The notes under the pieces: generated by a model
Databases searched by the model: none
The model's input: only the letters and a program-made list of their open reading frames with translations
What the model was told of the DNA's origin: nothing
Shown: positions 23,975-33,257 of the stretch, in pieces
Layout of the letters: each line of letters starts with the position of its first letter
Numbering within the stretch: position 1 is the stretch's first letter
Program-made: the position numbers and the translations under genes
Assembly (NCBI GenBank): GCA_017435045.1
Contig: JAFSFT010000014.1
Location: forward strand, 1 to 48,482
Reading direction: 5' to 3'
DNA: 48,482 bases
Source: Oscillospiraceae bacterium
GTDB lineage: Bacteria > Bacillota > Clostridia > Oscillospirales > Ruminococcaceae

Positions 23975-24854
23975 ATCTTTTTTTGAAGAAAATGAAATCC
24001 AATACCTTGAAAACGAAAGTCTCAAAAAGCATACAACCTTTAAGGTAGGAGGCAAAGCAAAGTTTATTGCTTTGCCTTCTGATGCTGCACAGGCTGCAAA
24101 ACTGCTTTGCTTTTTAAAGGATAGCGGGATAAAATATTACATTCTCGGCAAGGGGTCAAATGTAATCTTCCGCGATGAAGGCTTTGACGGTGTAATTGTA
24201 AAAACTGCAAACCTTAATAAAATAGAGTATCTTGATGATACAACTGTATATTCGGGTGCAGGTGTACAGTTAAGCACACTCTGCAAAAATCTGCAGGAAA
24301 AATCCCTTAAAGGTCTGGAGTTCTGCTACGGTATCCCCGGCAATGTGGGCGGCGGCCTTTTTATGAATGCAGGTGCCTACGGCGGCGAAATCTGCAGTGC
24401 AGTGTGGGAAGTTGAATATCTCGATGAAAACTGTCAGCTTAAAAAAATAAATGTAAAAGACTGCGATTTTTCATACAGACATTCAGTGTTCCAGAGCAAA
24501 AACTGGCTTATTACAGGATGTGTTTTTAAGCTGCAGTTGGGCAATAAGGAGGAAATTCTTGCATTTATGGAAGATATAATGCAGCGCAGGGTAACAAAAC
24601 AGCCGCTGGATAAGCCAAGTGCAGGCAGCTCCTTTAAAAGACCTGCAGGTTATTTTGCCGCCGCACTTATTGAAGAATGCGGTCTTAAAGGCTGCAGCGT
24701 TGGCGGTGCACAGGTAAGCGAAAAGCACTCCGGTTTTATCATCAACAAAGGGGATGCAACCTGCACTGACATAGTTGCCCTTGCAGAACATGTAGAAAAG
24801 GTTGTTCTTGAAAAAACAGGCGTTAAGATTGAAAAAGAAATGATAATTGTTTAA
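23967..24854 (+). CDS. murB: UDP-N-acetylenolpyruvoylglucosamine reductase
   Basis: Reduces the enolpyruvyl group to make UDP-MurNAc, the second committed step of peptidoglycan synthesis. FAD-binding segments are present (LGKGSNVIFRDEGF), and the catalytic serine region SAGSSFKRP marks the type II enzyme, with GKVSEKHSGFI-like C-terminal residues. I used the ATG at 23967 inside the end of glcK; the frame opens 8 codons earlier but without better support. Length 295 aa is normal. The next gene starts 19 bases after its stop. Confidence 0.96.
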   Translation: MLKSFFEENEIQYLENESLKKHTTFKVGGKAKFIALPSDAAQAAKLLCFLKDSGIKYYILGKGSNVIFRDEGFDGVIVKTANLNKIEYLDDTTVYSGAGVQLSTLCKNLQEKSLKGLEFCYGIPGNVGGGLFMNAGAYGGEICSAVWEVEYLDENCQLKKINVKDCDFSYRHSVFQSKNWLITGCVFKLQLGNKEEILAFMEDIMQRRVTKQPLDKPSAGSSFKRPAGYFAAALIEECGLKGCSVGGAQVSEKHSGFIINKGDATCTDIVALAEHVEKVVLEKTGVKIEKEMIIV

Positions 24855-24873
24855 ATCAGAAGGGGAAGGCAAA

Positions 24874-25740
24874 ATGGATAAGGGATTACTTATAATCACA
24901 GGTTTATCGGGTGCCGGCAAAAGTCTGGCTCTCAGTGCACTTGAAGATGTGGGCTTTTTCTGCATAGACAATATGCCTGCCCCGCTGGTTATAAAATTTC
25001 TCGAAATGAAGGACGATTTTGTGACCAATAATCAGAAAATCGCCTGTGTAATCGATATCCGCAACGGCGAAAACAATACCGAATTGTTCCAGCTTGTTGC
25101 AAAGCTGCAGAAGGAAAACGTTGCAAAGGTAATTTTTCTTGATGCAAACGAAAAGGTTATTCTTGACCGATACAAAGAGACAAGACGCAAGCATCCTGTT
25201 ATGCTGCGTAAAAATCTCTCTCTTGAGGAAGCTGTTAAATATGAAAAGGAAGCACTCAACCAGCTTTATGCACAGGCTGACTGCATACTTGACACTTCAA
25301 TTCTCTCCACAGCACAGCTTAAGGACCGCATCTTATCCTTTGCAGTGCACGATGTAAAGGAAACCATTACAATAGATGTTATATCTTTTGGCTTTAAGTT
25401 TGGTGTGCCTGCCGATGTGGACGTTATGTTTGATGTAAGATGTTTCCTCAACCCGTTCTATGTAAAGGGATTGAGAGAAAAAACAGGCAATGACGAAGAA
25501 ATTGTAGACTTTGTTTTCTCCCAGCCGGAAGCAAAAATTCTGCTGGAAAAATACATAGATGTTATAGATTACTCCCTGCCGCTTTATATAAAGGAGGGCA
25601 AAAGCCATCTTACAATCGGCTTTGGCTGCACAGGCGGCAAACACCGTTCGGTAGCATTCTGCAATGCAGTGTATGAGCATATTGCAGAAAAAGGCTACAA
25701 GGTAGCGGTGCATCACCGAGATATAAACAGGAGAAAATAG
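24874..25740 (+). CDS. rapZ: RNase adapter/nucleotide-binding protein RapZ (YvcJ)
   Basis: A 288-aa P-loop protein with Walker A GLSGAGKS at 10-17. The C-terminal GFGCTGGKHRSVAF is the signature of the RapZ metabolite-binding domain. In enterobacteria RapZ senses glucosamine-6-phosphate and controls its synthesis; in Bacillus the homologue YvcJ affects competence. ATG at 24874 is supported by AGGGGAAGG. The frame runs back to 24847 but overlaps murB. whiA follows after 1 base with no yvcK between. Confidence 0.95.
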   Translation: MDKGLLIITGLSGAGKSLALSALEDVGFFCIDNMPAPLVIKFLEMKDDFVTNNQKIACVIDIRNGENNTELFQLVAKLQKENVAKVIFLDANEKVILDRYKETRRKHPVMLRKNLSLEEAVKYEKEALNQLYAQADCILDTSILSTAQLKDRILSFAVHDVKETITIDVISFGFKFGVPADVDVMFDVRCFLNPFYVKGLREKTGNDEEIVDFVFSQPEAKILLEKYIDVIDYSLPLYIKEGKSHLTIGFGCTGGKHRSVAFCNAVYEHIAEKGYKVAVHHRDINRRK

Positions 25741-25741
25741 C

Positions 25742-26632
25742 ATGGAACTGAGCTTTTCAAAGCAGGCAAAGCTTGAAACTCTTGACAATTTTAAATATCC
25801 CAAGTCCGAATGCTGTAAACAGAACTTTTTAAAAGGCTATTTTTATGATGTAAAGTTTGAAGACTTTACAGATATCGCTGTGCATCCGGATATTATAAAA
25901 TCAACAAAAATCACAAAAAAGATGCTGGCAGACTTCGATATCGACAGTTATGTGGTTACAAAAGAAAAAAATGAAAGCAAGCAGACAGCTACCATATATA
26001 TAACCGAGGAAGAAAGCATAGAAAAACTGCGTACAATGCAGCGTGCCCGTGTCAGATGCGACAAGTGTGCAAAGGCTTTCTTTATAGGTGTTTTTATCAA
26101 AAACGGCACTTTGAGCGACCCTGTAAAGGAATATCAGCTGGAATTTGTAATTTCAGACGAGGACAAAGCGGCAAAGCTGCTGGCAACCTTATACCGCAGC
26201 GGCTTTATTTTTAAAATTTCGCAGAGGAGAAAATCCTTTGTGGTTTACACCCGCAACAGCGAAACAATTGAGGATTTTCTTGCTACCATCGGTGCACAGA
26301 GCACCTGCCTTGAGATTATGTCCAACAAGGTGGTAAAGGATATCCGCAACCGTGTAAACCGCATCCGAAATTGCGAAACTGCCAATATAGCAAAGGCGGC
26401 AAAGGCCACAACCGAGCATATTGAAGCTATTGAAAAGCTTATGGCCAGCGGAAAATACGAATTTTTAAATGATGATTTAAAAAATGTAGCAGAGCTTAAA
26501 ATGGAAAATCCAGAGCTTTCCTTATCCGAACTGGCGGCAATGTTTGACCCGCCGCTTACAAAATCATCCCTTAACCGAAGACTCAAAAAAATTTGCGATT
26601 TAGCAAAAGCAGAGGAAATAAATGAACAATAA
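25742..26632 (+). CDS. whiA: DNA-binding protein WhiA
   Basis: A 296-aa protein with an N-terminal LAGLIDADG-homing-endonuclease-like domain (about 80-185, with RCDKCAKAFFIGVFIKNG) and a C-terminal helix-turn-helix (LSLSELAAMFDPPLTKSSLNRRL). In actinobacteria it controls sporulation; in Firmicutes it affects division and chromosome segregation. The start lies 1 base after rapZ, and its last bases overlap dnaE by 11. Confidence 0.96.
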   Translation: MELSFSKQAKLETLDNFKYPKSECCKQNFLKGYFYDVKFEDFTDIAVHPDIIKSTKITKKMLADFDIDSYVVTKEKNESKQTATIYITEEESIEKLRTMQRARVRCDKCAKAFFIGVFIKNGTLSDPVKEYQLEFVISDEDKAAKLLATLYRSGFIFKISQRRKSFVVYTRNSETIEDFLATIGAQSTCLEIMSNKVVKDIRNRVNRIRNCETANIAKAAKATTEHIEAIEKLMASGKYEFLNDDLKNVAELKMENPELSLSELAAMFDPPLTKSSLNRRLKKICDLAKAEEINEQ

Positions 26633-29600
26633 TTTTGTACATCTTCATCTCCATACCGAGTACAGCCTGTTGGACGGTGCCTGCCGTATCGACAGGCTTG
26701 TTGACCATGTAAAGAGCATTGGTCAGAATGCTGTGGCCATTACCGACCACGGTGTTATGTATGGCTGTGTGGATTTTTATAAAAAGTGCAAAAAAGAGGG
26801 CGTAAAGCCTATTATCGGCTGTGAGGTATATGTTTCTACCCGTGGTATGACCGATAAGGTTCACCGCGTGGACGGATACTTCCATCTTGTGCTGCTGTGC
26901 AAAAACAAAGTGGGTTATCAGAACCTTATCAAGCTTGTTTTTCACGGATTTATTGACGGCTTTTACACAAAGCCAAGGGTAGACCACGAGCTGCTTAAAA
27001 AGCACAGCGAGGGTCTTATCTGCCTTTCTGCCTGTCTTGCAGGCGAAATTCCGCGTGCCCTTGTTGCGGATGATATTGAAAAGGCCAGAGAAATTGCCCT
27101 TTTTTATAAAGATGTGTTTGGGGAAGATTTTTACATTGAGCTTCAGGACCACGGCATAGAAGACCAGCAGAAAATTCTTCCAAAGCTTATAAGTCTTGCA
27201 AGAGAGCTGGATATTCCGCTTGTTGCAACAAACGACTGCCATTATATAAAGCAGGAAGACGCAAAGATGCAGTATGCACTTATCTGCGTACAGACAAATA
27301 AAACTCTCACAGACCCTGATACCCTTGAATTTGAGACAGAGGAATTTTATGTAAAAACAGGGGATGAGATGTACAACCTTTTCGGTTATGTGCAGGAAGC
27401 CTGTGAAAACACAGTAAAAATCGCCGAAAAATGTAACTTTGACTACGAGTTCGGCGTTACAAAGCTGCCAAAATACCGTGCTCCAGACGGCAGCGATAAC
27501 TACGACTTTTTTGTACGCCTTTGTAACGAAGGCTTAAGAAGACATTACAGCGAGATAACACCCGAAATTCAGGCACGACTTGACTATGAAATTTCCGTTA
27601 TCTCCAAAATGGGTTTTGTAAACTATTACCTTATAGTTTACGACTTTATAAACTACGCAAAAACACACGATATACCTGTGGGCCCGGGCCGAGGTTCGGG
27701 TGCGGCAAGTCTGTGTGCTTACTGTATGGGCATTACAAGTATAGACCCGCTTAAATACAATCTGCTCTTTGAAAGATTCCTTAACCCTGAACGTGTAAGT
27801 ATGCCGGACTTTGACGTTGACTTCTGTTACGAAAAACGTCAGCAGGTTATCGATTATGTTATAGACAAATACGGTGCAGACCATGTTGCACAGATTATCA
27901 CCTTTGGTACAATGCTTGCACGCGGTGCAATCCGTGACATAGCAAGGGTACTCACAATTCCTTATGCTGTTGCGGATAAGGTTGCAAAACTTATCCCTAA
28001 CGAGCCTAAAATGACAATAGCAAAGGCACTTACCATTTCCAAGGAAATGGAAAACCTTTACAACACAGACCCTCAGATAAAGGAACTTATAGACCTTGCA
28101 CTCAAGGTGGAGGGCATGCCGCGTCATGCCTCTACCCACGCGGCAGGTGTTGTTATTACCGACCTTGCAGCAGAGGAGTATGTGCCGCTGCAAAGCAACG
28201 AGGGACAGATTGTAACCCAGTTCCCGATGACAACCATAGAGGAACTTGGTCTGCTTAAAATGGACTTTCTGGGTCTGCGTACCCTTACAGTTATTGACCA
28301 TTGTGCAAAGATGGTAAAGCAGGTTAAGCCTGATTTTGATATAGACAAAATCCCTCACAATGATAAAAAAGTATTTGAAATGCTTACACAGGGGGATACA
28401 ACAGGTGTGTTCCAGTTTGAATCCGAGGGTATGCGCAGTGTGCTTATGCGTCTTAAGCCTGTGGATATAGAAGACCTTATTGCGGTTATTTCTCTCTACC
28501 GCCCGGGTCCTATGGATTCCATCCCAACATTTATTGCAAACCGCCACAATCCTGCAAACATCAGCTACAAGCATCCTATGCTGGAAAAAATCCTCAACGT
28601 TACCAACGGCTGTATTGTTTATCAGGAACAGGTTATGCAGATTTGCCGCGAGATGGCTGGCTATTCCTATGGTCAGGCGGATATTGTACGCCGTGCCATG
28701 GGTAAAAAGAAGGCTGACGTTATGGAAAAGGAACGCGGCCACTTTATCGAAGGCTGTAAAGCAAACGGTGTGTCTGAAGCTATCGCAACCGATATCTTCA
28801 ACGAAATGACCAGCTTTGCATCCTATGCTTTCAACAAGGCACACGCTGCAGCCTATGCGTTTGTTGCTTATCAGACAGCATATCTTAAAGCACATTATCC
28901 AAAACAGTTTATGGCTGCGATGATTACAAGCATCATCGAAAACAGTGCAAAAATTCTTGAATATACACAGGAATGTCAGCGTCTTAATATACAGATTCTG
29001 CCGCCTGATATAAACAGAAGCTTCTCTGACTTTACAGTTGAGGGAGACAATATCAGATACGGCCTTGCCGCCATAAAAAATGTGGGCAAAAGCTTTACAG
29101 AGCTTGTATGCAGAGAAAGGGAAGAAAACGGAGATTTTACCGGATTTTACAATTTCTGCAAACGTATGGCAAACAAGGACTTTAACAAGCGTGCTATTGA
29201 AAGCCTTATAAAAGTAGGGGCTTTCGATGCATTTCCTGCCAACCGCCGCCAGCTTTTTACAAGCTTTGAAGCGGTGCAGAAAAGCATAATTCAGGAGGTA
29301 AAGAGCAACCTTGAAGGGCAGCTGGATTTATTTGCCCTGTCTATGGGTGCACAGGAAAGCAGCTATAAGATAAACAACGATTACAGCTATCCTGCCTGTC
29401 CTGAATTTGAGCCTTACGAAATAGTAACCTTTGAAAAGACCCTTGCGGGTATATATTTATCGGGGCATCCGCTGGATAATTACAGGGAATATTCAAAAAA
29501 TATATCTACTTGCAACATTTCTCGATTGACAGGAGAGGGCAACGAAGTATACGATAATACGGTACAGATAATAGTTGCGACAATAGTAAAATGCCGCAAC

Positions 29601-30068
29601 CATACTACAAAGAAAAATGATATAATGTGTTTTGCAACTGTGGAAGACCTTACAGGTACAATGGATGTAATTTTGTTCCCTAAGGTACTTGACACAACCA
29701 GTGCAAATATGTTAGAAAATGATGTTGTTATTGTTAAGGGCAGAGTTTCGCTTAAGGACGATTCCGCAACTTTGGTAGCAGAAAATGTGTGGGATATAAA
29801 TTCCGAAGACGCCAGAACAATGCTCCGCAACAAAACACAGAAAGGCAATGGTTTATACATTCGCTTTAAAAATAAAAATGTTCAAAGTCTTGGCAAGGTA
29901 AGACAGATTCTGGAAGAATATAACGGTCAGTTGCCGGTATACTTCTATTTTGAAGAAGAAAAACAGAAGCTGCTTGCCCCTGAAAAGCTTTGGGTTTATG
30001 AAAATCACGATATGTTCAGCCGCATAGAACTGGTTGTGGGGCAGGGGAACATAGCGTATAAAAGGTAG
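26622..30068 (+). CDS. dnaE: DNA polymerase III alpha subunit DnaE
   Basis: Replicative polymerase of 1148 aa. The N-terminal PHP domain opens with HLHLHTEYSLLDG. The palm has GPGRGSGAAS and PDFDVDF at 395-401, with Asp398 and Asp400 as catalytic residues. A helix-hairpin-helix and an OB-fold region (IIVATIVKCRNHTTKKNDIMCF; in part, KCRNHTTKKND) come near the C-terminus. There is no 3'-5' exonuclease domain, so this is DnaE rather than PolC, which most Firmicutes also have. It is the longest gene here. It overlaps whiA by 11 bases and ends 9 bases before pfkA. Confidence 0.97.
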   Translation: MNNNFVHLHLHTEYSLLDGACRIDRLVDHVKSIGQNAVAITDHGVMYGCVDFYKKCKKEGVKPIIGCEVYVSTRGMTDKVHRVDGYFHLVLLCKNKVGYQNLIKLVFHGFIDGFYTKPRVDHELLKKHSEGLICLSACLAGEIPRALVADDIEKAREIALFYKDVFGEDFYIELQDHGIEDQQKILPKLISLARELDIPLVATNDCHYIKQEDAKMQYALICVQTNKTLTDPDTLEFETEEFYVKTGDEMYNLFGYVQEACENTVKIAEKCNFDYEFGVTKLPKYRAPDGSDNYDFFVRLCNEGLRRHYSEITPEIQARLDYEISVISKMGFVNYYLIVYDFINYAKTHDIPVGPGRGSGAASLCAYCMGITSIDPLKYNLLFERFLNPERVSMPDFDVDFCYEKRQQVIDYVIDKYGADHVAQIITFGTMLARGAIRDIARVLTIPYAVADKVAKLIPNEPKMTIAKALTISKEMENLYNTDPQIKELIDLALKVEGMPRHASTHAAGVVITDLAAEEYVPLQSNEGQIVTQFPMTTIEELGLLKMDFLGLRTLTVIDHCAKMVKQVKPDFDIDKIPHNDKKVFEMLTQGDTTGVFQFESEGMRSVLMRLKPVDIEDLIAVISLYRPGPMDSIPTFIANRHNPANISYKHPMLEKILNVTNGCIVYQEQVMQICREMAGYSYGQADIVRRAMGKKKADVMEKERGHFIEGCKANGVSEAIATDIFNEMTSFASYAFNKAHAAAYAFVAYQTAYLKAHYPKQFMAAMITSIIENSAKILEYTQECQRLNIQILPPDINRSFSDFTVEGDNIRYGLAAIKNVGKSFTELVCREREENGDFTGFYNFCKRMANKDFNKRAIESLIKVGAFDAFPANRRQLFTSFEAVQKSIIQEVKSNLEGQLDLFALSMGAQESSYKINNDYSYPACPEFEPYEIVTFEKTLAGIYLSGHPLDNYREYSKNISTCNISRLTGEGNEVYDNTVQIIVATIVKCRNHTTKKNDIMCFATVEDLTGTMDVILFPKVLDTTSANMLENDVVIVKGRVSLKDDSATLVAENVWDINSEDARTMLRNKTQKGNGLYIRFKNKNVQSLGKVRQILEEYNGQLPVYFYFEEEKQKLLAPEKLWVYENHDMFSRIELVVGQGNIAYKR

Positions 30069-30077
30069 GTTAAAAGT

Positions 30078-31049
30078 ATGTCAGAAATTAAAACAATCGG
30101 TGTTCTTACAAGTGGTGGCGATGCACCGGGCATGAATGCTGCAATAAGAGCAGTTGTGCGTACAGCACTTTACTACGGTCTTAATGTAAAAGGTATTCTG
30201 CACGGCTACAATGGTCTTATCGAGGACAATGTTATCGATATGGACCTGAGAAGTGTTTCCAACATTATCCAGCGTGGCGGCACAATGCTTTTTACAGCAA
30301 GATGCAAAGCTTTCCAGACAGAAGAAGGTCAGCAGAAAGCTTACGAAACCTGTGTAAAACACGGTATTGATGCTCTTGTTGTTATCGGCGGTGACGGTTC
30401 TTTCCGCGGCTGTCAGGCAATTGCCAAAAAGGGTATCAAATGTATCGGTATCCCTGGTACAATCGACAATGATATCGCTTGCAGTGACTACACAATCGGT
30501 TACGACACAGCACTCAATACATCCATTCAGATGTGCGACAGACTCCGTGATACAGCACGCAGCCACGAACGCTGCAGCGTTGTTGAGGTTATGGGCAGAC
30601 ACGCAGGTCATATTGCGGTAAGTACAGCTATTGCAAACGGTGCTATGGCAGTGCTTATCCCTGAAAAGGAATTTGACCTTGAAAGAGATGTTATCAATCA
30701 GATTAAGAAAAGTCTTAAAATCGGCAAAAAGAACTTCCTTATCGTTGTGGCGGAAGGTGTTGGCGACGCAGAAGGTATCGCTAAAATTGTTCAGTTTGCT
30801 ACAGGCATCGAAACAAGAGCAACAATCCTTGGTCATGTACAGCGTGGCGGTTCTCCAACTTCCCGTGACAGACTTATTGCAACACTTATGGGCTGCAAGG
30901 CTGTGGAACTTCTCCGTGAAGGTCAGTATAACAGAGTTGTTGCGCTCCACGAATATCATATTGTAAGCTACGAAATTGAAGAAGCTCTGGCAATGACAAA
31001 AGAAATTGACCCATACTTCCTCCATGTAGCAGATATTGTATCTATCTAA
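30078..31049 (+). CDS. pfkA: ATP-dependent 6-phosphofructokinase
   Basis: Converts fructose-6-phosphate to fructose-1,6-bisphosphate, the committing step of glycolysis. GGDAPGMNAAIR near the N-terminus binds the nucleotide, and GGDGS (rather than GGDDS) indicates ATP rather than pyrophosphate. TIDND at 128-132 carries the catalytic Asp130, and MGRHAG is also seen. The 323-aa length is normal. The product activates HprK, encoded at the head of this cluster. A terminator follows. Confidence 0.97.
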   Translation: MSEIKTIGVLTSGGDAPGMNAAIRAVVRTALYYGLNVKGILHGYNGLIEDNVIDMDLRSVSNIIQRGGTMLFTARCKAFQTEEGQQKAYETCVKHGIDALVVIGGDGSFRGCQAIAKKGIKCIGIPGTIDNDIACSDYTIGYDTALNTSIQMCDRLRDTARSHERCSVVEVMGRHAGHIAVSTAIANGAMAVLIPEKEFDLERDVINQIKKSLKIGKKNFLIVVAEGVGDAEGIAKIVQFATGIETRATILGHVQRGGSPTSRDRLIATLMGCKAVELLREGQYNRVVALHEYHIVSYEIEEALAMTKEIDPYFLHVADIVSI

Positions 31050-31058
31050 ACAAAAAAC

Positions 31059-31087
31059 AGTCGGGTAAAAATTACCCGACTTTTTTG
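31059..31087 (+). terminator. Intrinsic terminator after pfkA
   Basis: A 10-bp stem (AGTCGGGTAA / TTACCCGACT), a 3-base loop and a run of T. A-residues on the left could let it act on the other strand too. Confidence 0.93.
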
Positions 31088-31091
31088 TGTA

Positions 31092-31127
31092 CAAAAAAAG
31101 GACAACCTGAAATAAATCAGATTGTCC
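31092..31127 (-). terminator. Intrinsic terminator of the J-domain operon
   Basis: On the minus strand GGACAATCTGA pairs with TCAGGTTGTCC (one G-T pair) and seven T residues follow. It sits back to back with the pfkA terminator. Confidence 0.88.
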
Positions 31128-31148
31128 GATGTTTTTATATATTGAATT

Positions 31149-31922
31149 TTAACAGAAACAGAAGAAGCACGGATTGCCGCACAGCAACTGGGAAAGTGCC
31201 ATACTGCAGCAGAGACCGCCTACACCACCGAAACTTGAGTTATATGTTCTTGCGTTTCTTTCGTATGTCTGGGAGGAACGGTTGATGCCCTGATAAGCTT
31301 TGCGGTAGATAATATTGTCGGGTTCTTCGTTTACAGCTTTCTGAATATCTGCAGAAGCCTGCACGGTATTGCCGAGACCGTAGTTTGCCAGTGCATTAAG
31401 GTAATACCACCTTGCCTTGCGGGCAAAGGCAGGAACACGCATAAGAGAATTGAGGGCATCGCTGAACTTTTTGCTGTTGATTTCTCCGATAGCCTTGCGG
31501 AAATCGTAAGTGTCGTTTACATCAACCTGTGGATTCATAAAATCGGCATTTGCATTGGCATTCTGATTAGCATAGGCACCGCCAAAGAAATCCTCAAAGT
31601 CCACATTTGTGTATGTCCATCCGCCAAAAGGACCAGTGCCGTAGGTGTATGTGCGGTAGGTTCTGCCTTGCTGACCGTTATATGTGTTGTATCCGCCCGG
31701 ATATCCGCCATAGGCACTCTGTGCCTGCTGTGTGCGGTATTTTTCGGGATTCATCAGCATATCGTAAGCTTCGTTGATTTCGTTCATCTTTTTTGCAGCA
31801 TTTTCATCACCCGGATTTAAGTCAGGGTGATATTTTTTTGCCATCTGGCGATATGCTTTTTTAATTTCGTCCTGTGTCGCATTTTCTGATACTCCAAGTA
31901 TTTTGTGCGGCTCATTGACCAT
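31149..31922 (-). CDS. J-domain protein with TPR-like C-terminal half
   Basis: A 257-aa protein. Residues 1-68 form a J-domain ([19 protein letters not shown], then the HPD motif in [10 protein letters not shown]), so it should stimulate a DnaK-type chaperone. A Gly/Tyr-rich linker follows, then a helical region ([36 protein letters not shown]) that resembles TPR repeats, and a Cys-rich tail (LCCSM...[10 protein letters not shown]). There is no zinc finger as in DnaJ. I start at the ATG at 31922, preceded by AAGGAG; the frame extends farther but overlaps the DUF5685 gene. It overlaps that gene's stop by 11 bases. Its target is unknown. Confidence 0.85.
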   Translation of the reverse strand: MVNEPHKILGVSENATQDEIKKAYRQMAKKYHPDLNPGDENAAKKMNEINEAYDMLMNPEKYRTQQAQSAYGGYPGGYNTYNGQQGRTYRTYTYGTGPFGGWTYTNVDFEDFFGGAYANQNANANADFMNPQVDVNDTYDFRKAIGEINSKKFSDALNSLMRVPAFARKARWYYLNALANYGLGNTVQASADIQKAVNEEPDNIIYRKAYQGINRSSQTYERNARTYNSSFGGVGGLCCSMALSQLLCGNPCFFCFC

Positions 31923-32739
31923 TCTTTGTTTCTCCTTTGCCAAGTTTATGGTTGTATCTGTTCCATATACCTGAATAAATAATGTTTTTAAGTATGTTCT
32001 CGTCCTGTATAAGAGGAAGCATTTCAAAACACTGTGATGCTTCTCCCAAAAGATTTTTAAGCATTGGTGTAAAATCATCAATGCTTACTGACAGTTCAAT
32101 CAAAGGATTGTAACTTCCTTTTTTCCTGTCTTTTTCAAGGTCAACTGTGGCATCGGCAAGATAGATATATCTGCCAAGACCAAAGCCGAGACGGCGAAGA
32201 TAATCTGACCATACATCTTCCACGCATACAAATAATCCTGCCATAAGTCTGCCAAAACAGTTTGCAGCAGCATCGGGGGAAAGATGGTTTGCGTTTTCTA
32301 TATCTGCAAGGTTTTTAAGTTCTTTTTCAATAATATCACATTGATTTGGCCAGTTTATTTTAACCTTTTTGTAAGCGTTTGACAATAGGGCAGAATAGCT
32401 TTTGGATATAATATTTTTATCATCCTTCCAGTCATCCTCGCATTTAAAGTATACAAGTGCCACCGTCATATCAGCGGCATAGTCTATATATCTGTTTTTG
32501 ATATATTTCTGTTTTCTGAAAGGATGCACAATGCAGACACTTTCGATTTCTTCTTCACAGGGTTCATACAGAGAGGAAAGAAGCATAGCAAGAAAGGTCA
32601 TATCGTAGGTCAGCCCCAGACGGGATATATCGTTGAACCTTTGTCCCAGAGTGTGGCACAGACCACAGTAAAACTGACGGTATCTGGCTTTTTCTGTGTC
32701 GGTCAGTGTATTCAGATTTGCCTGAACATATCCAAACAT
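31912..32739 (-). CDS. DUF5685 family protein
   Basis: A 275-aa protein with the family opening [20 protein letters not shown] and then [13 protein letters not shown] (a CxxC with a nearby His). It is mainly helical with no clear membrane segment. Other family-like features are [13 protein letters not shown] and a C-terminal [18 protein letters not shown]. Function unknown. It is coupled to the J-domain gene and probably co-transcribed with the upstream membrane protein, so it may be a client or partner of the J-protein; that is inference. Confidence 0.85.
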   Translation of the reverse strand: MFGYVQANLNTLTDTEKARYRQFYCGLCHTLGQRFNDISRLGLTYDMTFLAMLLSSLYEPCEEEIESVCIVHPFRKQKYIKNRYIDYAADMTVALVYFKCEDDWKDDKNIISKSYSALLSNAYKKVKINWPNQCDIIEKELKNLADIENANHLSPDAAANCFGRLMAGLFVCVEDVWSDYLRRLGFGLGRYIYLADATVDLEKDRKKGSYNPLIELSVSIDDFTPMLKNLLGEASQCFEMLPLIQDENILKNIIYSGIWNRYNHKLGKGETKNGQ

Positions 32740-32750
32740 AAATTACCTTC

Positions 32751-33167
32751 TTAAGATTTTTTAATAAAGTTATTGTGACATTTTGGGCAGGTGATTTCTA
32801 TTTTGCCTCTGCCTTTCGGTACCCTTACCACTGTTTTGCATTTGGAACATTTAAAAAATTTATGTGTTTTTCTCTCGTTCCACATTCTTTTCTGCAGGGC
32901 AAATTTTGTGTCAAATTTGCCTTTGTAAAAAAGATATGCCTGATTTTCCTGATAACGTTTTGTGTGGTTTTTGGAAAGAATTCTGAAGCAGTTGTACATA
33001 AGCAATACAAGGGAAAGTGTGTAAAGCAGACGCACGCCCGTAATAAAATAAACTGCAAACAGACCTAAACCTGCAAAGAGCAGAAATCTGGAAAACTGGT
33101 CGCTGCCGTGGCGTCCATAGGAAAATCTGTACATGGAATTTTTTAATTTTTGCATAAAGCTGTTCAT
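32751..33167 (-). CDS. Small membrane protein with C-terminal zinc ribbon
   Basis: A 138-aa protein. Residues about 25-60 contain two hydrophobic helices (FLLFAGLGLFAVYFITGV and LLYTLSLVLLMYNCF). A basic cytoplasmic segment follows, then a zinc ribbon with CSKC and CPKC (about 108-132). GAGGT lies 8 bases before the ATG. It is the first gene of the minus-strand operon. I do not know its role; the zinc ribbon could bind nucleic acid or protein. Confidence 0.8.
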   Translation of the reverse strand: MNSFMQKLKNSMYRFSYGRHGSDQFSRFLLFAGLGLFAVYFITGVRLLYTLSLVLLMYNCFRILSKNHTKRYQENQAYLFYKGKFDTKFALQKRMWNERKTHKFFKCSKCKTVVRVPKGRGKIEITCPKCHNNFIKKS

Positions 33168-33210
33168 TGGTATCTACCTCGAAAAATTATTATTGTTCAC
33201 TATGTTAATT

Positions 33211-33240
33211 ATTATGAATAGAATATTATTAAACGGTGAA
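33211..33240 (-). promoter_or_regulatory. Possible promoter of the minus-strand operon
   Basis: On the minus strand TTCACC is followed 18 bases later by CATAAT (5 of 6 to TATAAT), about 45 bases before the start at 33167. It lies in the space shared with divergent yunB. Confidence 0.4.
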
Positions 33241-33257
33241 AATGCGGGGGATAAATT

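Noticed and set aside
27534..28895. Long minus-strand open frame (453 codons) inside dnaE
   Set aside because: It mirrors dnaE codons, its translation is Cys/His/Phe-rich with no family features, and no ribosome site or promoter supports it.
30081..31094. Minus-strand open frame (337 codons) opposite pfkA
   Set aside because: A shadow of a certain gene; it would also read through the terminator hairpin and has no family features.
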